Positions 38,107 through 47,601 of a stretch of DNA of 64,000 nt are shown here, one piece after another. The DNA comes from Woeseia sp. (GTDB taxonomy: Bacteria > Pseudomonadota > Gammaproteobacteria > Steroidobacterales > UBA11654). A program made the translations under genes and the position numbers. The notes under the pieces were generated by a model. That model ran no database searches, was not told the DNA's origin, and saw only the letters and a program-made list of their open reading frames with translations. Positions within the stretch are counted from its first letter, which is position 1. Every line of letters starts with the position of its first letter. The stretch is taken from the NCBI GenBank assembly GCA_019653755.1, contig BPCL01000002.1:89519-153518 (forward strand), written 5' to 3'.

Positions 38107-39035
38107 AGGGCCATACCTCCAAACCATGGATTGCGTTTCTAATATCCATGCTTAAATTTACACTTCCAACTCTTGCTTTTCGCTCCAGGTCAAACAAAGT
38201 GATGGTTGATGGTGACGAGCCGACCGCGATGAAATTTTGATCAAACAGGCATAAACCCCTAGCGAACCCTTGGCGTGCTATTCGGCTATCATCAAGATCA
38301 GTATGAGTTAACTCGCCCTCTGCATAAATGGGAATTTTTAGATTTGTCTCCTCACCTTCGCGACTAACAGACCTAACACAGTCGCTTTGCGTATCATTAA
38401 AAATCACACCTCTTTTAAAAGGTCTAGCATTGTGTGTGCCTTGAGGGGAAAACTGCAATATTCATTAGGGATTGAGATCACTATCCAAGGGGAATCAATG
38501 CATCGGTTCTCAGACCGCTAGTAAAGAGCCCTTTTTTGGAGCATCTGACATTATTCAAGTGTAGATTATTTGCCATTTCAGGTCCGTCCTCTGTCTGCGG
38601 ATCAAACAGTTGGGACTTCCAGCCTTTTGGGGCCTTTCGCAGATGTATGCCCCGAGTGAATTCATCCCGATCAAGATCAAATACCAAGATACTGTCACAG
38701 CCTGTTGAGGTAACAAACAAAAGGTTTTCATGCTTGTTAATTTCATGAGCATGCTTTAAGAAATAGTTCTTGTATGAGCGTTTGACATTAAACTGTGAGT
38801 CATAGACAAATATCTCATCACTGGCAGCAATAAAAATCTCGCCACCACTAAATTCAATGCCTCGCAATCCTCGATCCCAACCTCGACCGGTAAAATCAAT
38901 TCCCGAATCATTCCAGTCAACCATGAGTTTTGCAATTTGTTTTTCAAAATCAACTAAATAAATACCCCCATGACTCTCCCCTTGTTGGCTTCCTCGGACA
39001 ACAGATGTGGCTATGAATGTAGGCAGTGTTTTCAT
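38084..39035 (-). CDS. Beta-propeller protein of unknown function (frameshifted)
   Basis: Rebuilt protein of about 315 residues. Blade-like repeats are visible ('GLRGIEFSGGEIFIAASDEI', 'HENLLFVTSTGCDSILVFDL', 'NFIAVGSSPSTITLFDL'). The break lies near 38470 between 'TDALIPL' and 'LQFSPQGTHNARPFKRG'. There is no signal peptide. I cannot name a family; the layout resembles NHL or quinoprotein-like propellers. It starts the long minus-strand run of genes down to 29.5 kb and is divergent from the secreted amidohydrolase at 39108, with 72 bases between them for both promoters. Confidence 0.68.
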
Positions 39036-39107
39036 TTTTTTATTGTAATCGAAATGGAATTACACATTAAAACTAAATTAGATAATTTCTATGATAAGGT
39101 TTGACCT

Positions 39108-40404
39108 ATGCTGATTATAAAACTCTATGCGTTGATTTCGCTTTTAATCTTTATCTCGACAAATACTTTCGCAGAAGATGACGTTTCCCACATATATTGT
39201 GGGCAAATGCTCGATGTTGAGAGTGAGGAGATAATCGATGGAGTTATGATTTCTGTGGATCCTAAGACTGAGAAAGTCATCGAGGTCAATTCCAATATCC
39301 AGCTAGCTGCTGCTAATAATACTTTTTGATCTAAGCGATTATTTTTGTCTACCCGGTTTAATTGATATGCACACCCATATCTCAGAAAAAACCTCCAGTG
39401 ATTTGAGTGAATTTTTAACTCGTTCACAAGAAGAGCAATTAGTCGAAGCTCGAGAAAACGCTCAGACAACTCTCGAGGTTGGTTTTACCTCCATCAGAGA
39501 CGTTGGTGTTTATATTGCATGGACAGATAAACGGCTAAGGGATGAGATTAATCAGGGATTAACTCCAGGGCCAAGGATGCAAATTTCAGGGTACTATCTC
39601 ACTATTCCAGGCGGGGGAGGAGATATCGATATACCCGATTATAAGGGCAAGGTTCCAGGGCACATTCGCCAGGGCGTGACTCGAGGTGAGGATCAATTTA
39701 GGCAAAGAGCAGAGAAGGCGGTTAACGGCGGCGCTGATCTTTTAAAGATGATCGCATCAGGGGCTGTTCTTGCATACGGCAGCACCCCCGGGAGTCCTGA
39801 GATGGACCCAGATGAGATTGAGGCTGTCGTTAGTGTTGGTCAAGAGGCTGGGGTTAGGGTCACAGCTCATGCTCACGGTGCCGAGTCCATCAAACAAGCA
39901 ATATTAGCGGGGGTTAACAGCATTGAACACGCTTCCTTAATCGACGATGAGGGAATCCGATTGGCTAAAGAGAAAGGTGTGGCTTTATCAATGGATATTT
40001 ACAACGGTGATTATATAAACACGGTTGGTGTCATTGAAGAATGGCCAGAAGAATTCTTAAGAAAAAACAGAGAAACAACTCAAATTCAAAGAGAAAATTT
40101 TACAAAAGCACATCAGGCAGGAGTCATAATAGTTTACGGCACCGACGCGGGTGTTTACCCACATGGCGACAATGCAAAACAGTTTGCCTACATGGTTAAT
40201 TATGGCATGACGAGTCTTGAAGCTATTCAATCAGCTACCATTGTTGCTGCAAAGGTGATGAATTGGGAGGACAGAGTTGGGCAAATCAAGCCAGGTTATT
40301 TTGCAGATATTATTGCTGTAAGAGATAATCCTTTGCTAAATATTCGTTTACTCGAAGACATTAATGTAGTTATTAAAGGGGGTGTGGTTTATAAAGCCAA
40401 TTAA
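39108..40404 (+). CDS. Secreted imidazolonepropionase-like amidohydrolase (frameshifted)
   Basis: Rebuilt protein of about 432 residues with signal peptide 'LYALISLLIFISTNTFA'. The extra T in a five-T run at 39325-39329 breaks the frame just before 'YFCLPGLIDMHTHI'. Metal ligands: 'DMHTHI', Lys in 'ADLLKMIASG', 'VTAHAHG', 'SIEHASLI' and Asp in 'YGTDAGVYP'. Such enzymes hydrolyse Xaa-Pro dipeptides, lactams or cyclic amides in the periplasm. It is followed 4 bases later by the NhaC antiporter gene. Confidence 0.87.
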
Positions 40405-40408
40405 AATC

Positions 40409-42286
40409 ATGAAAAAATATCGCATCTTAGTCTCTTTGCTTTTGTTATCAAGTTTTATCGGAGTTAACACCAAAGCGATGCCAGTAATGGACATTCCCGA
40501 AGTGATTATGACAGGCGTTCCTTTCGAAATAAGTGTCTCTGAGTTTGATCAAGAAAGAGTATGCGAGTATCAATTATTAATTGATCAGGCTATCTATCAA
40601 CCTGCTCAGTGTAATGCGGGTATCCTAAGCTTTGAGTTTTTATCGATAGAAGATAGGTCTAACAATCAACTCTCACTACTAATCGGCGATCAAGAGATTT
40701 CAACTAAGGAATTAAATGTTTTGTGGGGGTGGATGTCTATTATGCCGCCATTAATTTCAATTCTAGTGGCGCTCTTTTTCAGGAGCGTTATCCCAGCACT
40801 GTTTTTAGGAATTTGGATTGGGTCTTTCTCTATTCTAGGTTTTAAGATAAGTGTTTTATGGCAAAGTTTTCTGGATGTGATTGCAAAATATGTAAAACAA
40901 GCGCTGGCAAACCCAGATCATGCCGCCATTATTATTTTCAGCCTCATGATAGGCGGGCTTGTAGGTATTATTTCAAGAAACGGCGGCATGTTAGGGATTG
41001 TTAATGCACTCAAGGGTTTTACCACCTCAGCAAAACGTGGCCAATTGATCACCTCGACTCTAGGTCTTACCATCTTCTTTGATGATTATGCCAACACCTT
41101 AGTCGTCGGAAACACCATGCGTAAAGTTACGGATAGGCTAAAGATTTCTAGAGCAAAGTTAGCATTTCTTGTGGATGCAACTGCAGCCCCAGTGGCCTGT
41201 ATTGCATTAATCACTACGTGGGTGGGCTATCAGATCGGCATGATAGATGTTTCAGTCAATCAGATTGATGCAATTAATCAATCAGCCTATTCAATTTATC
41301 TCAACTCTATTTTGTATAGTTTCTACCCAATTTTTATGCTCGTTTTTGTTTTTACCATTGCAGGATCAGGCAGAGATTTTTCCACAATGTACGATTATGA
41401 GGTTGCAGCAAGACAGGGAAACGATAGATCAATCCAAGAAGCTTCAGCTGGTTATACCAATGAATCAGAATCTAAACAACTTGAAGCAAAAGACCCAGAG
41501 AGAGCCAGAGCTGTGAACGCTTTCTTGCCAATATTGGTCTTTATTATAAGTGTCATCAGTGGATTGTTTGTTACCGGAGAAGGGGATAATATTCAGGATA
41601 TTATTGGTTCTGCCGATGCCTATCAAGCGCTCTTATGGGGCTCTTTAATCGGGGTAATGACGGCATTCTTACTCTCTGTTTCACAAGGGTTAATGAGTTT
41701 GGAGGAAACGGTGCAATCTTGGTATGAAGGCGTTAAATTTATGATCTTTGCCATTATTGTGCTCATTCTTGCATGGTCTTTGGGTCAAACCACTGAGCTT
41801 CTTCAAACGGCCCAATACCTTGTCTCAATTCTGGGTGAATTTTTACCGGTAGCCTATGTGCCCACCATAATTTTCATTCTAGCAGCGGCAACTGCTTTTG
41901 CCACAGGTACGAGCTGGGGAACCATGGGGATATTTTATCCCATTGTTATTCCCCTCGCATGGCAGGTTCTTTTTATAAATGGCGTTGCTGATGTTGAGCA
42001 TATGCATATCATATACTCTTCAGTTGCTTGTGTTTTATGTGGAGCTGTCTGGGGCGATCATTGTTCGCCGATATCAGATACTACAATTATGTCGTCAATG
42101 GCATCCGGTTGTAATCACATTGATCATGTTGCAACTCAATTCCCTTATGCGATGATCGTGGGATCCATTGCATTATTACTTGGAACCATTCCCACCGGCT
42201 ATGGTTGGTCACCGTTTTTGATGATTCCTTTAGGGGTGTTGATGATTTTTTCAGTAATATTCCTTTTTGGAAAAAGGATCGATTAA
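40409..42286 (+). CDS. NhaC-family Na+/H+ antiporter with periplasmic N-terminal domain
   Basis: 625 residues from ATG 40409. The membrane part begins near residue 110 ('WGWMSIMPPLISILVALFF') and has about 12 helices, with NhaC-type signatures 'FFDDYANTLVVGNTMRK' and 'WGDHCSPISDTTIMSS'. Unusually, residues 1-105 are a signal peptide ('RILVSLLLLSSFIGVNTKA') plus an exported domain of about 80 residues with two Cys ('ERVCEYQ', 'PAQCNAG'). The role may be sodium extrusion or amino-acid-coupled antiport. It is in line with the amidohydrolase before it and the esterase after it. Confidence 0.88.
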   Translation: MKKYRILVSLLLLSSFIGVNTKAMPVMDIPEVIMTGVPFEISVSEFDQERVCEYQLLIDQAIYQPAQCNAGILSFEFLSIEDRSNNQLSLLIGDQEISTKELNVLWGWMSIMPPLISILVALFFRSVIPALFLGIWIGSFSILGFKISVLWQSFLDVIAKYVKQALANPDHAAIIIFSLMIGGLVGIISRNGGMLGIVNALKGFTTSAKRGQLITSTLGLTIFFDDYANTLVVGNTMRKVTDRLKISRAKLAFLVDATAAPVACIALITTWVGYQIGMIDVSVNQIDAINQSAYSIYLNSILYSFYPIFMLVFVFTIAGSGRDFSTMYDYEVAARQGNDRSIQEASAGYTNESESKQLEAKDPERARAVNAFLPILVFIISVISGLFVTGEGDNIQDIIGSADAYQALLWGSLIGVMTAFLLSVSQGLMSLEETVQSWYEGVKFMIFAIIVLILAWSLGQTTELLQTAQYLVSILGEFLPVAYVPTIIFILAAATAFATGTSWGTMGIFYPIVIPLAWQVLFINGVADVEHMHIIYSSVACVLCGAVWGDHCSPISDTTIMSSMASGCNHIDHVATQFPYAMIVGSIALLLGTIPTGYGWSPFLMIPLGVLMIFSVIFLFGKRID

Positions 42287-42291
42287 TCATC

Positions 42292-43119
42292 ATGGACGTT
42301 AAGCAAAGCAATAAAATCTTTAATGGCGTTCATCAGGTTTGTTCGCATGCCTCTGAATCGACAAACTGTGAAATGACTTTCTCAATTTATCTTCCAGAAA
42401 ATCCCGATTCTAGTAATCTCAAAACATTAATTTGGTTGTCAGGTCTTACATGCACTGAAGAAAACTTTCGGATTAAATCCGGGGTTCAAAGGATTGCCTC
42501 AGAATTAAATATGATTATTGTCTCTCCAGATACAAGCCCTCGAGGCGAGGCTGTGCCTGACGATGAACACTATGCCTTGGGGCAGGGCGCAGGGTTCTAT
42601 TTAGACGCCACTGCATCACCATGGAACAAGCATTTTAAAATGTACTCATACATCACCAAGGACTTGTTGGGGGTTATCACTAATAACTTCGATATTGATA
42701 CTGAGAAAATAGGAATATTTGGCCATTCCATGGGAGGCCATGGCGCCCTTTCAATTGCTATCAAAAATCCGAAATTATTTAAAACAGTTTCAGCGTTTTC
42801 ACCCATTTGTTCTCCCATAAAAGTGGGCTGGGGGAAAAATGCATTTGCTGCTTATTTGGGCGATGAAATCTCTGCCTGGGCTGACTATGATTCAACGGAA
42901 TTAATATTAAATAAAGGTTGGTCTTCAGATATTCTGGTGGATCAAGGTCTTGATGATGAGTTTCTCGATGAATATTTAAAGCCAGAACTTCTTTCAGAGG
43001 CTTGTCGTCAGAAGGGGGTCAATCTAGAATTAAGGCAACACGATGGTTACGATCACAGTTATTTTTTTATTGCCAGTTTTATTGAAGATCATCTTAAATG
43101 GCATGATCAGAGGTTATAG
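42292..43119 (+). CDS. fghA: S-formylglutathione hydrolase
   Basis: 275 residues from ATG 42292. An esterase D-type alpha/beta hydrolase with nucleophile Ser in 'FGHSMGGHGALSIAI', catalytic Asp in 'LVDQGLDDEFL' and His in 'HDGYDHSYFFI'. The N-terminal 'LIWLSGLTCTEENF' is diagnostic. It hydrolyses S-formylglutathione, the last step of glutathione-dependent formaldehyde oxidation. This fits the demethylating enzymes in the following 17 kb, since Rieske demethylases release formaldehyde. The formaldehyde dehydrogenase partner is not in the window. It starts 5 bases after nhaC and converges with the Rieske gene (6-base overlap). Confidence 0.93.
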   Translation: MDVKQSNKIFNGVHQVCSHASESTNCEMTFSIYLPENPDSSNLKTLIWLSGLTCTEENFRIKSGVQRIASELNMIIVSPDTSPRGEAVPDDEHYALGQGAGFYLDATASPWNKHFKMYSYITKDLLGVITNNFDIDTEKIGIFGHSMGGHGALSIAIKNPKLFKTVSAFSPICSPIKVGWGKNAFAAYLGDEISAWADYDSTELILNKGWSSDILVDQGLDDEFLDEYLKPELLSEACRQKGVNLELRQHDGYDHSYFFIASFIEDHLKWHDQRL

Positions 43120-44319
43120 AGTCTCTCTTAACTGATCCAAATACCAGCTTATAAATCGCTTTTCAGTTGATTCTTTTTCAGAAAAAGGACCCGAGGAATA
43201 CTTTCTTGAATTAACACCTTTCTGATTATTCACAATAATTCTCTCGTCGGCTTTGGTGGTTACATCCCATAACCAGATCAGACGTTCGATATCATAATCT
43301 CCTCCTTCTTTAGCATCTTTATCAACCATCCAGTAAACATCACATTGACTAGTGTGATGACTAACAGGGGTAAACACATAGGCCACAACGTGATCAGAAT
43401 AAGCGAGCAAGAAACTCACTGGGCCTAGACTAAAATCAGAGGCCCCCGGGTTATAGTCTGATATATCTCCTATCAGGGGAGCCAATGCTTTGCCGTCTTC
43501 ACTACCAGTTAAATAACCTCCAAACAGAGCATAGCGATGATAAGCGTATTGTTCTTGAGACTCAATTTGAACGTCATAATCCGCAGCTATGTCGTAATCC
43601 TTCATACCGCATTTATCCAGAGTCTCTTTCATCGGTTTTTGGGCTAATTCATACTCTTCACTGGATTCATCGTATTTTAAGCTGTGCGATTTTGCATATT
43701 CTGGATGAGCAGGAGCGCAGTGATAACATTCGTTATAATTTTCGACGGTGAGTTTCCAATTCGCATCAATGGAATAATTTCTATGAGCAGCTATCTTTAA
43801 ATCTTTCATCCCAAACATCTGCATGGGTTCACTTAATTCTTGTTTCATCATTTCAACAGATTTTGGACGGTCTGAAAAATTAATCAAGATCAGTCCTTGA
43901 ATCAGCTCAATGGAGCAGTTGTGGAGACCTAGGGTTTTTTTATCAATATCAACACTGAGATTTTTAGCAGCCACCAGATCGCCTTCTAGATTATAGGTCC
44001 ATGCATGGTAGGGGCAAGTTAATCTCTTTACATTGCCTTTACTCTCAAGACAAACGTGAGAACCACGGTGTCTACAAACATTCATGAAGGCTCTAATCAA
44101 ACCGTCTTTACCCCTAATGATAATCACTGATTCGGTAAGCAGATTAAAGAGAAAGTAATCGCCTGGATTAGGTATTTGAGATTCATGGCCTGCTAATAAC
44201 CAGGAGTTCATATAGATTTTTTCAATCTCAAGATTAAAAATTTCTTTATCTTTATAAAATTTTTGATCTAGAGACCAGTCTTTAATCTGGTTATTAATTA
44301 GTTGTTCGAGTTTTTCCAT
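43114..44319 (-). CDS. Rieske oxygenase of quaternary-amine demethylase type (GbcA-like)
   Basis: 401 residues. Rieske cluster: 'CRHRGSHVC' with 'CPYHAWTYNLEGDL' (about residues 82-110). The catalytic iron motif lies in 'WKLTVENYNECYHCAPAHPEY' (about 187-207), where the bridging acidic residue is Glu, the arrangement seen in GbcA, stachydrine demethylase and CntA instead of the Asp of ring hydroxylases. This predicts O2-dependent N-demethylation of glycine betaine or a similar quaternary amine to a tertiary amine plus formaldehyde. The reductase (GbcB) is not next to it. It lies at the edge of the corrinoid methyl-transfer cluster and opposite fghA. Confidence 0.85.
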   Translation of the reverse strand: MEKLEQLINNQIKDWSLDQKFYKDKEIFNLEIEKIYMNSWLLAGHESQIPNPGDYFLFNLLTESVIIIRGKDGLIRAFMNVCRHRGSHVCLESKGNVKRLTCPYHAWTYNLEGDLVAAKNLSVDIDKKTLGLHNCSIELIQGLILINFSDRPKSVEMMKQELSEPMQMFGMKDLKIAAHRNYSIDANWKLTVENYNECYHCAPAHPEYAKSHSLKYDESSEEYELAQKPMKETLDKCGMKDYDIAADYDVQIESQEQYAYHRYALFGGYLTGSEDGKALAPLIGDISDYNPGASDFSLGPVSFLLAYSDHVVAYVFTPVSHHTSQCDVYWMVDKDAKEGGDYDIERLIWLWDVTTKADERIIVNNQKGVNSRKYSSGPFSEKESTEKRFISWYLDQLRETL

Positions 44320-44399
44320 ATATTAAGAAAATAAGAGGTTGTAATGGCAGAAATTTATCACAAAATTAAATACTCTGCTGAGATTTTATTCGCGATGAT

Positions 44400-46403
44400 T
44401 TATTGATCGGATCTTTTTCTTCGTCTTCTTTTTTTCATTGTCTTTACCTTTTTCTTTTTAGGTAATTTGACAACTTTTGCCAACTCATCAAATGGGTCTG
44501 ATTCATGGGGTATGGACATGGCTCCAACAAAGTATTCTTGGAATAGGGGCTCTGTAGCGGTTTCTATTTTTTCTATCTTTCTCACCTGTTTTTCAATTTC
44601 TCTTCTGCTTTTTGTGTCCAGAAGGGCCATCCTTGCGCCTGTGCTCGCTGCATTCCCAGCTGAACTTACTTCATCTAGCTCACAATCAGGTATCAAGCCG
44701 AGTACCATGGCATATTTCACATCAATATGACTACCAAAGGCACCAGCAAATCTAATCTTATCTATTTTCTTGATATCCAATTTATCCATCAGCAATCTTG
44801 CCCCGGCATAGAGTGCGGCCTTAGCCAGCTGAATCGCTCGAATATCATTTTGAGTAACAATTATTTTCTGCTCACCGTCATAGAGCATATAGGAATAAGT
44901 CCTGCCATCTTTAAAAAGACATTGATTGTCTTTAGCTGCTTCCTGATTCATTAGTCCGTCTGAAGAAATGATGCCTGATAAATACATTTCTGCTACAGCT
45001 TCTATGATTCCAGACCCACAAATACCTGTTATCCCAATATTCTTTGTGCTTTCTGCAAAATCATCATCATCAGACCATAAATCTGAGCCTATGACCTTGA
45101 AGCGAGCTTCTAAAGTTGATGGGTTGATTCTGACTCTTTCAATTGCCCCGGGAGCAGCTCTTTGTCCCGAATTAATTTGAGCCCCTTCAAAGGCTGGTCC
45201 CGTGGGACTTGAGGCGGCCAAAATTTGGTTTTTATTGCCAACCACTATTTCGGCATTGGTTCCCACATCAACGATAAGATTCATTTTTTTCTGATCGTAG
45301 GGTTTCTCAGTAAGGATGACAGCCGCCGCATCGGCTCCAACATGCCCAGCTAAACAGGGTAGAACGTAAATTTCAGCTTGAGGATGAATATCCAATCCAT
45401 AATCGGCAGCGCAGATAGCAAGTGCTTCACTGGTTTCCAGTTTAAACGGTGCAACACCTAAAGGTACTGGGTCAAAGCCAAGGAAAATATGGTGCATAAC
45501 CGGATTACCAACCACTGTGGTCTCCATTACAAGATTAGGTTCAATCTCTGACTCAGAACAAGCTTTGTTTATCAGGTTGTTAATCGCATCGCGTACAACT
45601 TTTGTCAGTTCAATTTGAGATCCTGGATTCTGCATACAATAGGACACTCGACTCATAAGATCTTCTCCGAACCTTATTTGTGGGTTCATAGAGCCTTGAC
45701 TTGAGATTACCTTGCCATTTTTCAAGTCACATAAATTAACAGCGATTGTGGTGGAACCAATATCTATAGCAGCACCGTATATTGCCTCGATTAATCCAGG
45801 CCAAATCCCTATAACCTTAGTCTGATCTCTGACTGCAACAGTAAAGCCTTCAGAAGGATCTTTAATCGCATCAGCTAGTGTTTTTGAACTGCATGTTATT
45901 GTTTCTATGTTTAAAGACCAATCTTCATGGAGTTTGTTTTTTAATAGCTTTTCTAAATTTTCAGATAAGTCTATTGTTGAGTCGATGTAATAGAGTCTCG
46001 TTATTGGATTAATAAAAATATCAGTAGCTTCAAAATCTTTTCTAACTATTTGCTGATGAAGTTGGCTTTCTGGAGGGACATCAATGACAACATCGCCAAG
46101 AAGTTTTGACTGGCAACCCAGTCTTCTCTCTTTTTGTAATGATTTTCGTTTTGCGTATTTTTTTTCAGGTTCTGAAACGTCTGAGAGATGCGAAGAGTCA
46201 GATGTAATGCCATGTTTTGCGAATTGACCCTCTGCTAGCTCTATCTGGCATCGACCACAAATAGCCCTTCCACCGCATACAGAATCTAAATCTACTCCGA
46301 GTGATCTTGAGGCGTCAAGGATGGTTGTTCCCTTTGGGAAGGACCCTCTTTTACCTGAGGGCATGAACGCAATTTTGAATTCTTTTTTCTCGGCCTCAGC
46401 CAT
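44400..46403 (-). CDS. RACo-type corrinoid reductive activator (ferredoxin plus ASKHA/DUF4445)
   Basis: 667 residues. The N-terminal 2Fe-2S ferredoxin domain has Cys in 'VCGGRAICGRCQIEL' and a fourth in 'RLGCQ'. The C-terminal ASKHA ATPase has 'AAIDIGSTTIAVNL' (phosphate 1), 'VDVGTNAEIVV' and 'GICGSGIIEAVAEM'. Such proteins use ATP to reduce inactive Co(II) corrinoid back to Co(I), a repair needed by all corrinoid methyltransferases. The protein ends in a strongly basic tail ('KKRRRRKRSDQ'), a feature shared with several neighbours. It is the last gene of the corrinoid cluster, 11 bases after the methyl-THF methyltransferase. Confidence 0.9.
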   Translation of the reverse strand: MAEAEKKEFKIAFMPSGKRGSFPKGTTILDASRSLGVDLDSVCGGRAICGRCQIELAEGQFAKHGITSDSSHLSDVSEPEKKYAKRKSLQKERRLGCQSKLLGDVVIDVPPESQLHQQIVRKDFEATDIFINPITRLYYIDSTIDLSENLEKLLKNKLHEDWSLNIETITCSSKTLADAIKDPSEGFTVAVRDQTKVIGIWPGLIEAIYGAAIDIGSTTIAVNLCDLKNGKVISSQGSMNPQIRFGEDLMSRVSYCMQNPGSQIELTKVVRDAINNLINKACSESEIEPNLVMETTVVGNPVMHHIFLGFDPVPLGVAPFKLETSEALAICAADYGLDIHPQAEIYVLPCLAGHVGADAAAVILTEKPYDQKKMNLIVDVGTNAEIVVGNKNQILAASSPTGPAFEGAQINSGQRAAPGAIERVRINPSTLEARFKVIGSDLWSDDDDFAESTKNIGITGICGSGIIEAVAEMYLSGIISSDGLMNQEAAKDNQCLFKDGRTYSYMLYDGEQKIIVTQNDIRAIQLAKAALYAGARLLMDKLDIKKIDKIRFAGAFGSHIDVKYAMVLGLIPDCELDEVSSAGNAASTGARMALLDTKSRREIEKQVRKIEKIETATEPLFQEYFVGAMSIPHESDPFDELAKVVKLPKKKKVKTMKKRRRRKRSDQ

Positions 46404-46414
46404 AAAATGTCGGA

Positions 46415-47293
46415 CTAAGCACGTCTCTTTCTGCGGCTTCTTTTCTGATTAGGGTCTCGAAAACTCATTATCCAGTCAGAGCATTCTGGATCATGCCCCA
46501 TCACCACATTAGCTCCTTTAACCGATTGCATGATTTCTTTCTCTAATGGGTTAGTGATTGCACAAGGCATGCCACTGGCAATTGCCATAGCAATAAAGGC
46601 AGTATTTAGCCCATGACGATTAGGTAAGCCAAAGCTTAGGTTAGAGGCACCGCAGGTGGTGTTTACTCCCAGTTCATTTTGTAATTTCTTTATTAATTCT
46701 AGGACCTGTCTGCCAGCATCATTAATTGCTCCTACAGGCATAACCAGTGGATCAATAATTACATCCTCTTTTGGGATTCCATGATCCATTGCTCTTTCTA
46801 CAATTTTTCTCGCAACATCAAACCTAACATTGATATCCTCAGATATTCCAGAATCATCATTGGAAATTCCTATGACAGCACAGCCGAATTTTTTTACTAA
46901 AGGCAGGACAGTTTCTAAACGCTCTTCTTCACCGGTTACTGAATTCAGAAGGGCTTTGCCTTCATAAGCTTCAAGGCCACGTTTAAGAGCTTCAACTATT
47001 GATGAATCAATACATAAAGGGACATCAGTGATGCCTTGAATTAATTTTATTGAGTCGGCCAAAATTTTAGGCTCATCAGCCAAAGGGACTCCTGCATTGA
47101 CATCGAGCATTTGTGCACCTGCAGCCACTTGACTTAATGCGTCCTCTCTAACTCTCTCAAGATTACCCGCTTTCATTTCTTCTGCGAGTAACTTTCTGCC
47201 TGTTGGATTTATTCGTTCACCAATAATTACAAAAGGTTGGTCCGAACCAATAATGACTTCTTTTGTTTTAGAACTAATGACGGTTTTTGGCAT
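46415..47293 (-). CDS. Methyltetrahydrofolate:corrinoid methyltransferase (MtgA/AcsE-like)
   Basis: 292 residues with a DHPS-like TIM barrel that binds pterin. Landmarks: 'IGERINPTGRKLL', 'AQMLDVNAGVPL', 'CIDSSIVEALKRGLEAYEG', 'NSVTGEEER', 'IGISNDDSGI' and 'TTCGASNLSFGLPNRHGLN'. It moves a methyl group between the corrinoid protein and THF, in either direction. The C-terminus carries a short basic tail 'QKRSRRKRRA'. AGGAG 8-9 bases before the ATG supports the start. It stands in for the central module of MetH when methionine synthase is split into separate proteins. Confidence 0.92.
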   Translation of the reverse strand: MPKTVISSKTKEVIIGSDQPFVIIGERINPTGRKLLAEEMKAGNLERVREDALSQVAAGAQMLDVNAGVPLADEPKILADSIKLIQGITDVPLCIDSSIVEALKRGLEAYEGKALLNSVTGEEERLETVLPLVKKFGCAVIGISNDDSGISEDINVRFDVARKIVERAMDHGIPKEDVIIDPLVMPVGAINDAGRQVLELIKKLQNELGVNTTCGASNLSFGLPNRHGLNTAFIAMAIASGMPCAITNPLEKEIMQSVKGANVVMGHDPECSDWIMSFRDPNQKRSRRKRRA

Positions 47294-47302
47294 TCTTTTC
47301 TC

Positions 47303-47601
47303 CTATCTGGTTTTACACCTTTAGCTTTAATTGTTTTTTCAAGAACTTCATCATCAAATTGACTCTCCAGCTGATTCACCAGATTATCAACCAGCTCTTG
47401 AGGATTTCCTTCCATAGCTACTGTTTCCCTTCTCCATTCGGACATATAGGCTTCACTGGAGCCTTTACCAGCTCTCATTGCAGCTCGATCAATCGCCAGT
47501 TCAAATTTTGGATTAAGTTGTTTTTTATACTTCTCTCTACCTACTTTGTAAATAACATGAGAAGGTATGTCTCTCCAATAAATTGTGATCATCTTACCCA
47601 T
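47303..47601 (-). CDS. Small 'virulence factor' family protein of corrinoid clusters (frameshifted at end)
   Basis: About 99 residues. 'MITIYWRDIPSHVIYKVGREK', 'FELAIDRAAMRAGKGSSEAYMSEW' and 'RRETVAMEGN' match the small family annotated as PF13769 (virulence factor), whose members recur beside corrinoid methyltransferase genes in marine Alphaproteobacteria. Its real function is unknown. The open frame runs 70 bases into mtgA, but one base is probably missing in 'gtaaaacc' near 47312: restoring it gives the end 'KAKGVK' and a TAG at 47305-47303, just before the mtgA ribosome site. The start overlaps the stop of the DUF1638 gene. Confidence 0.78.
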
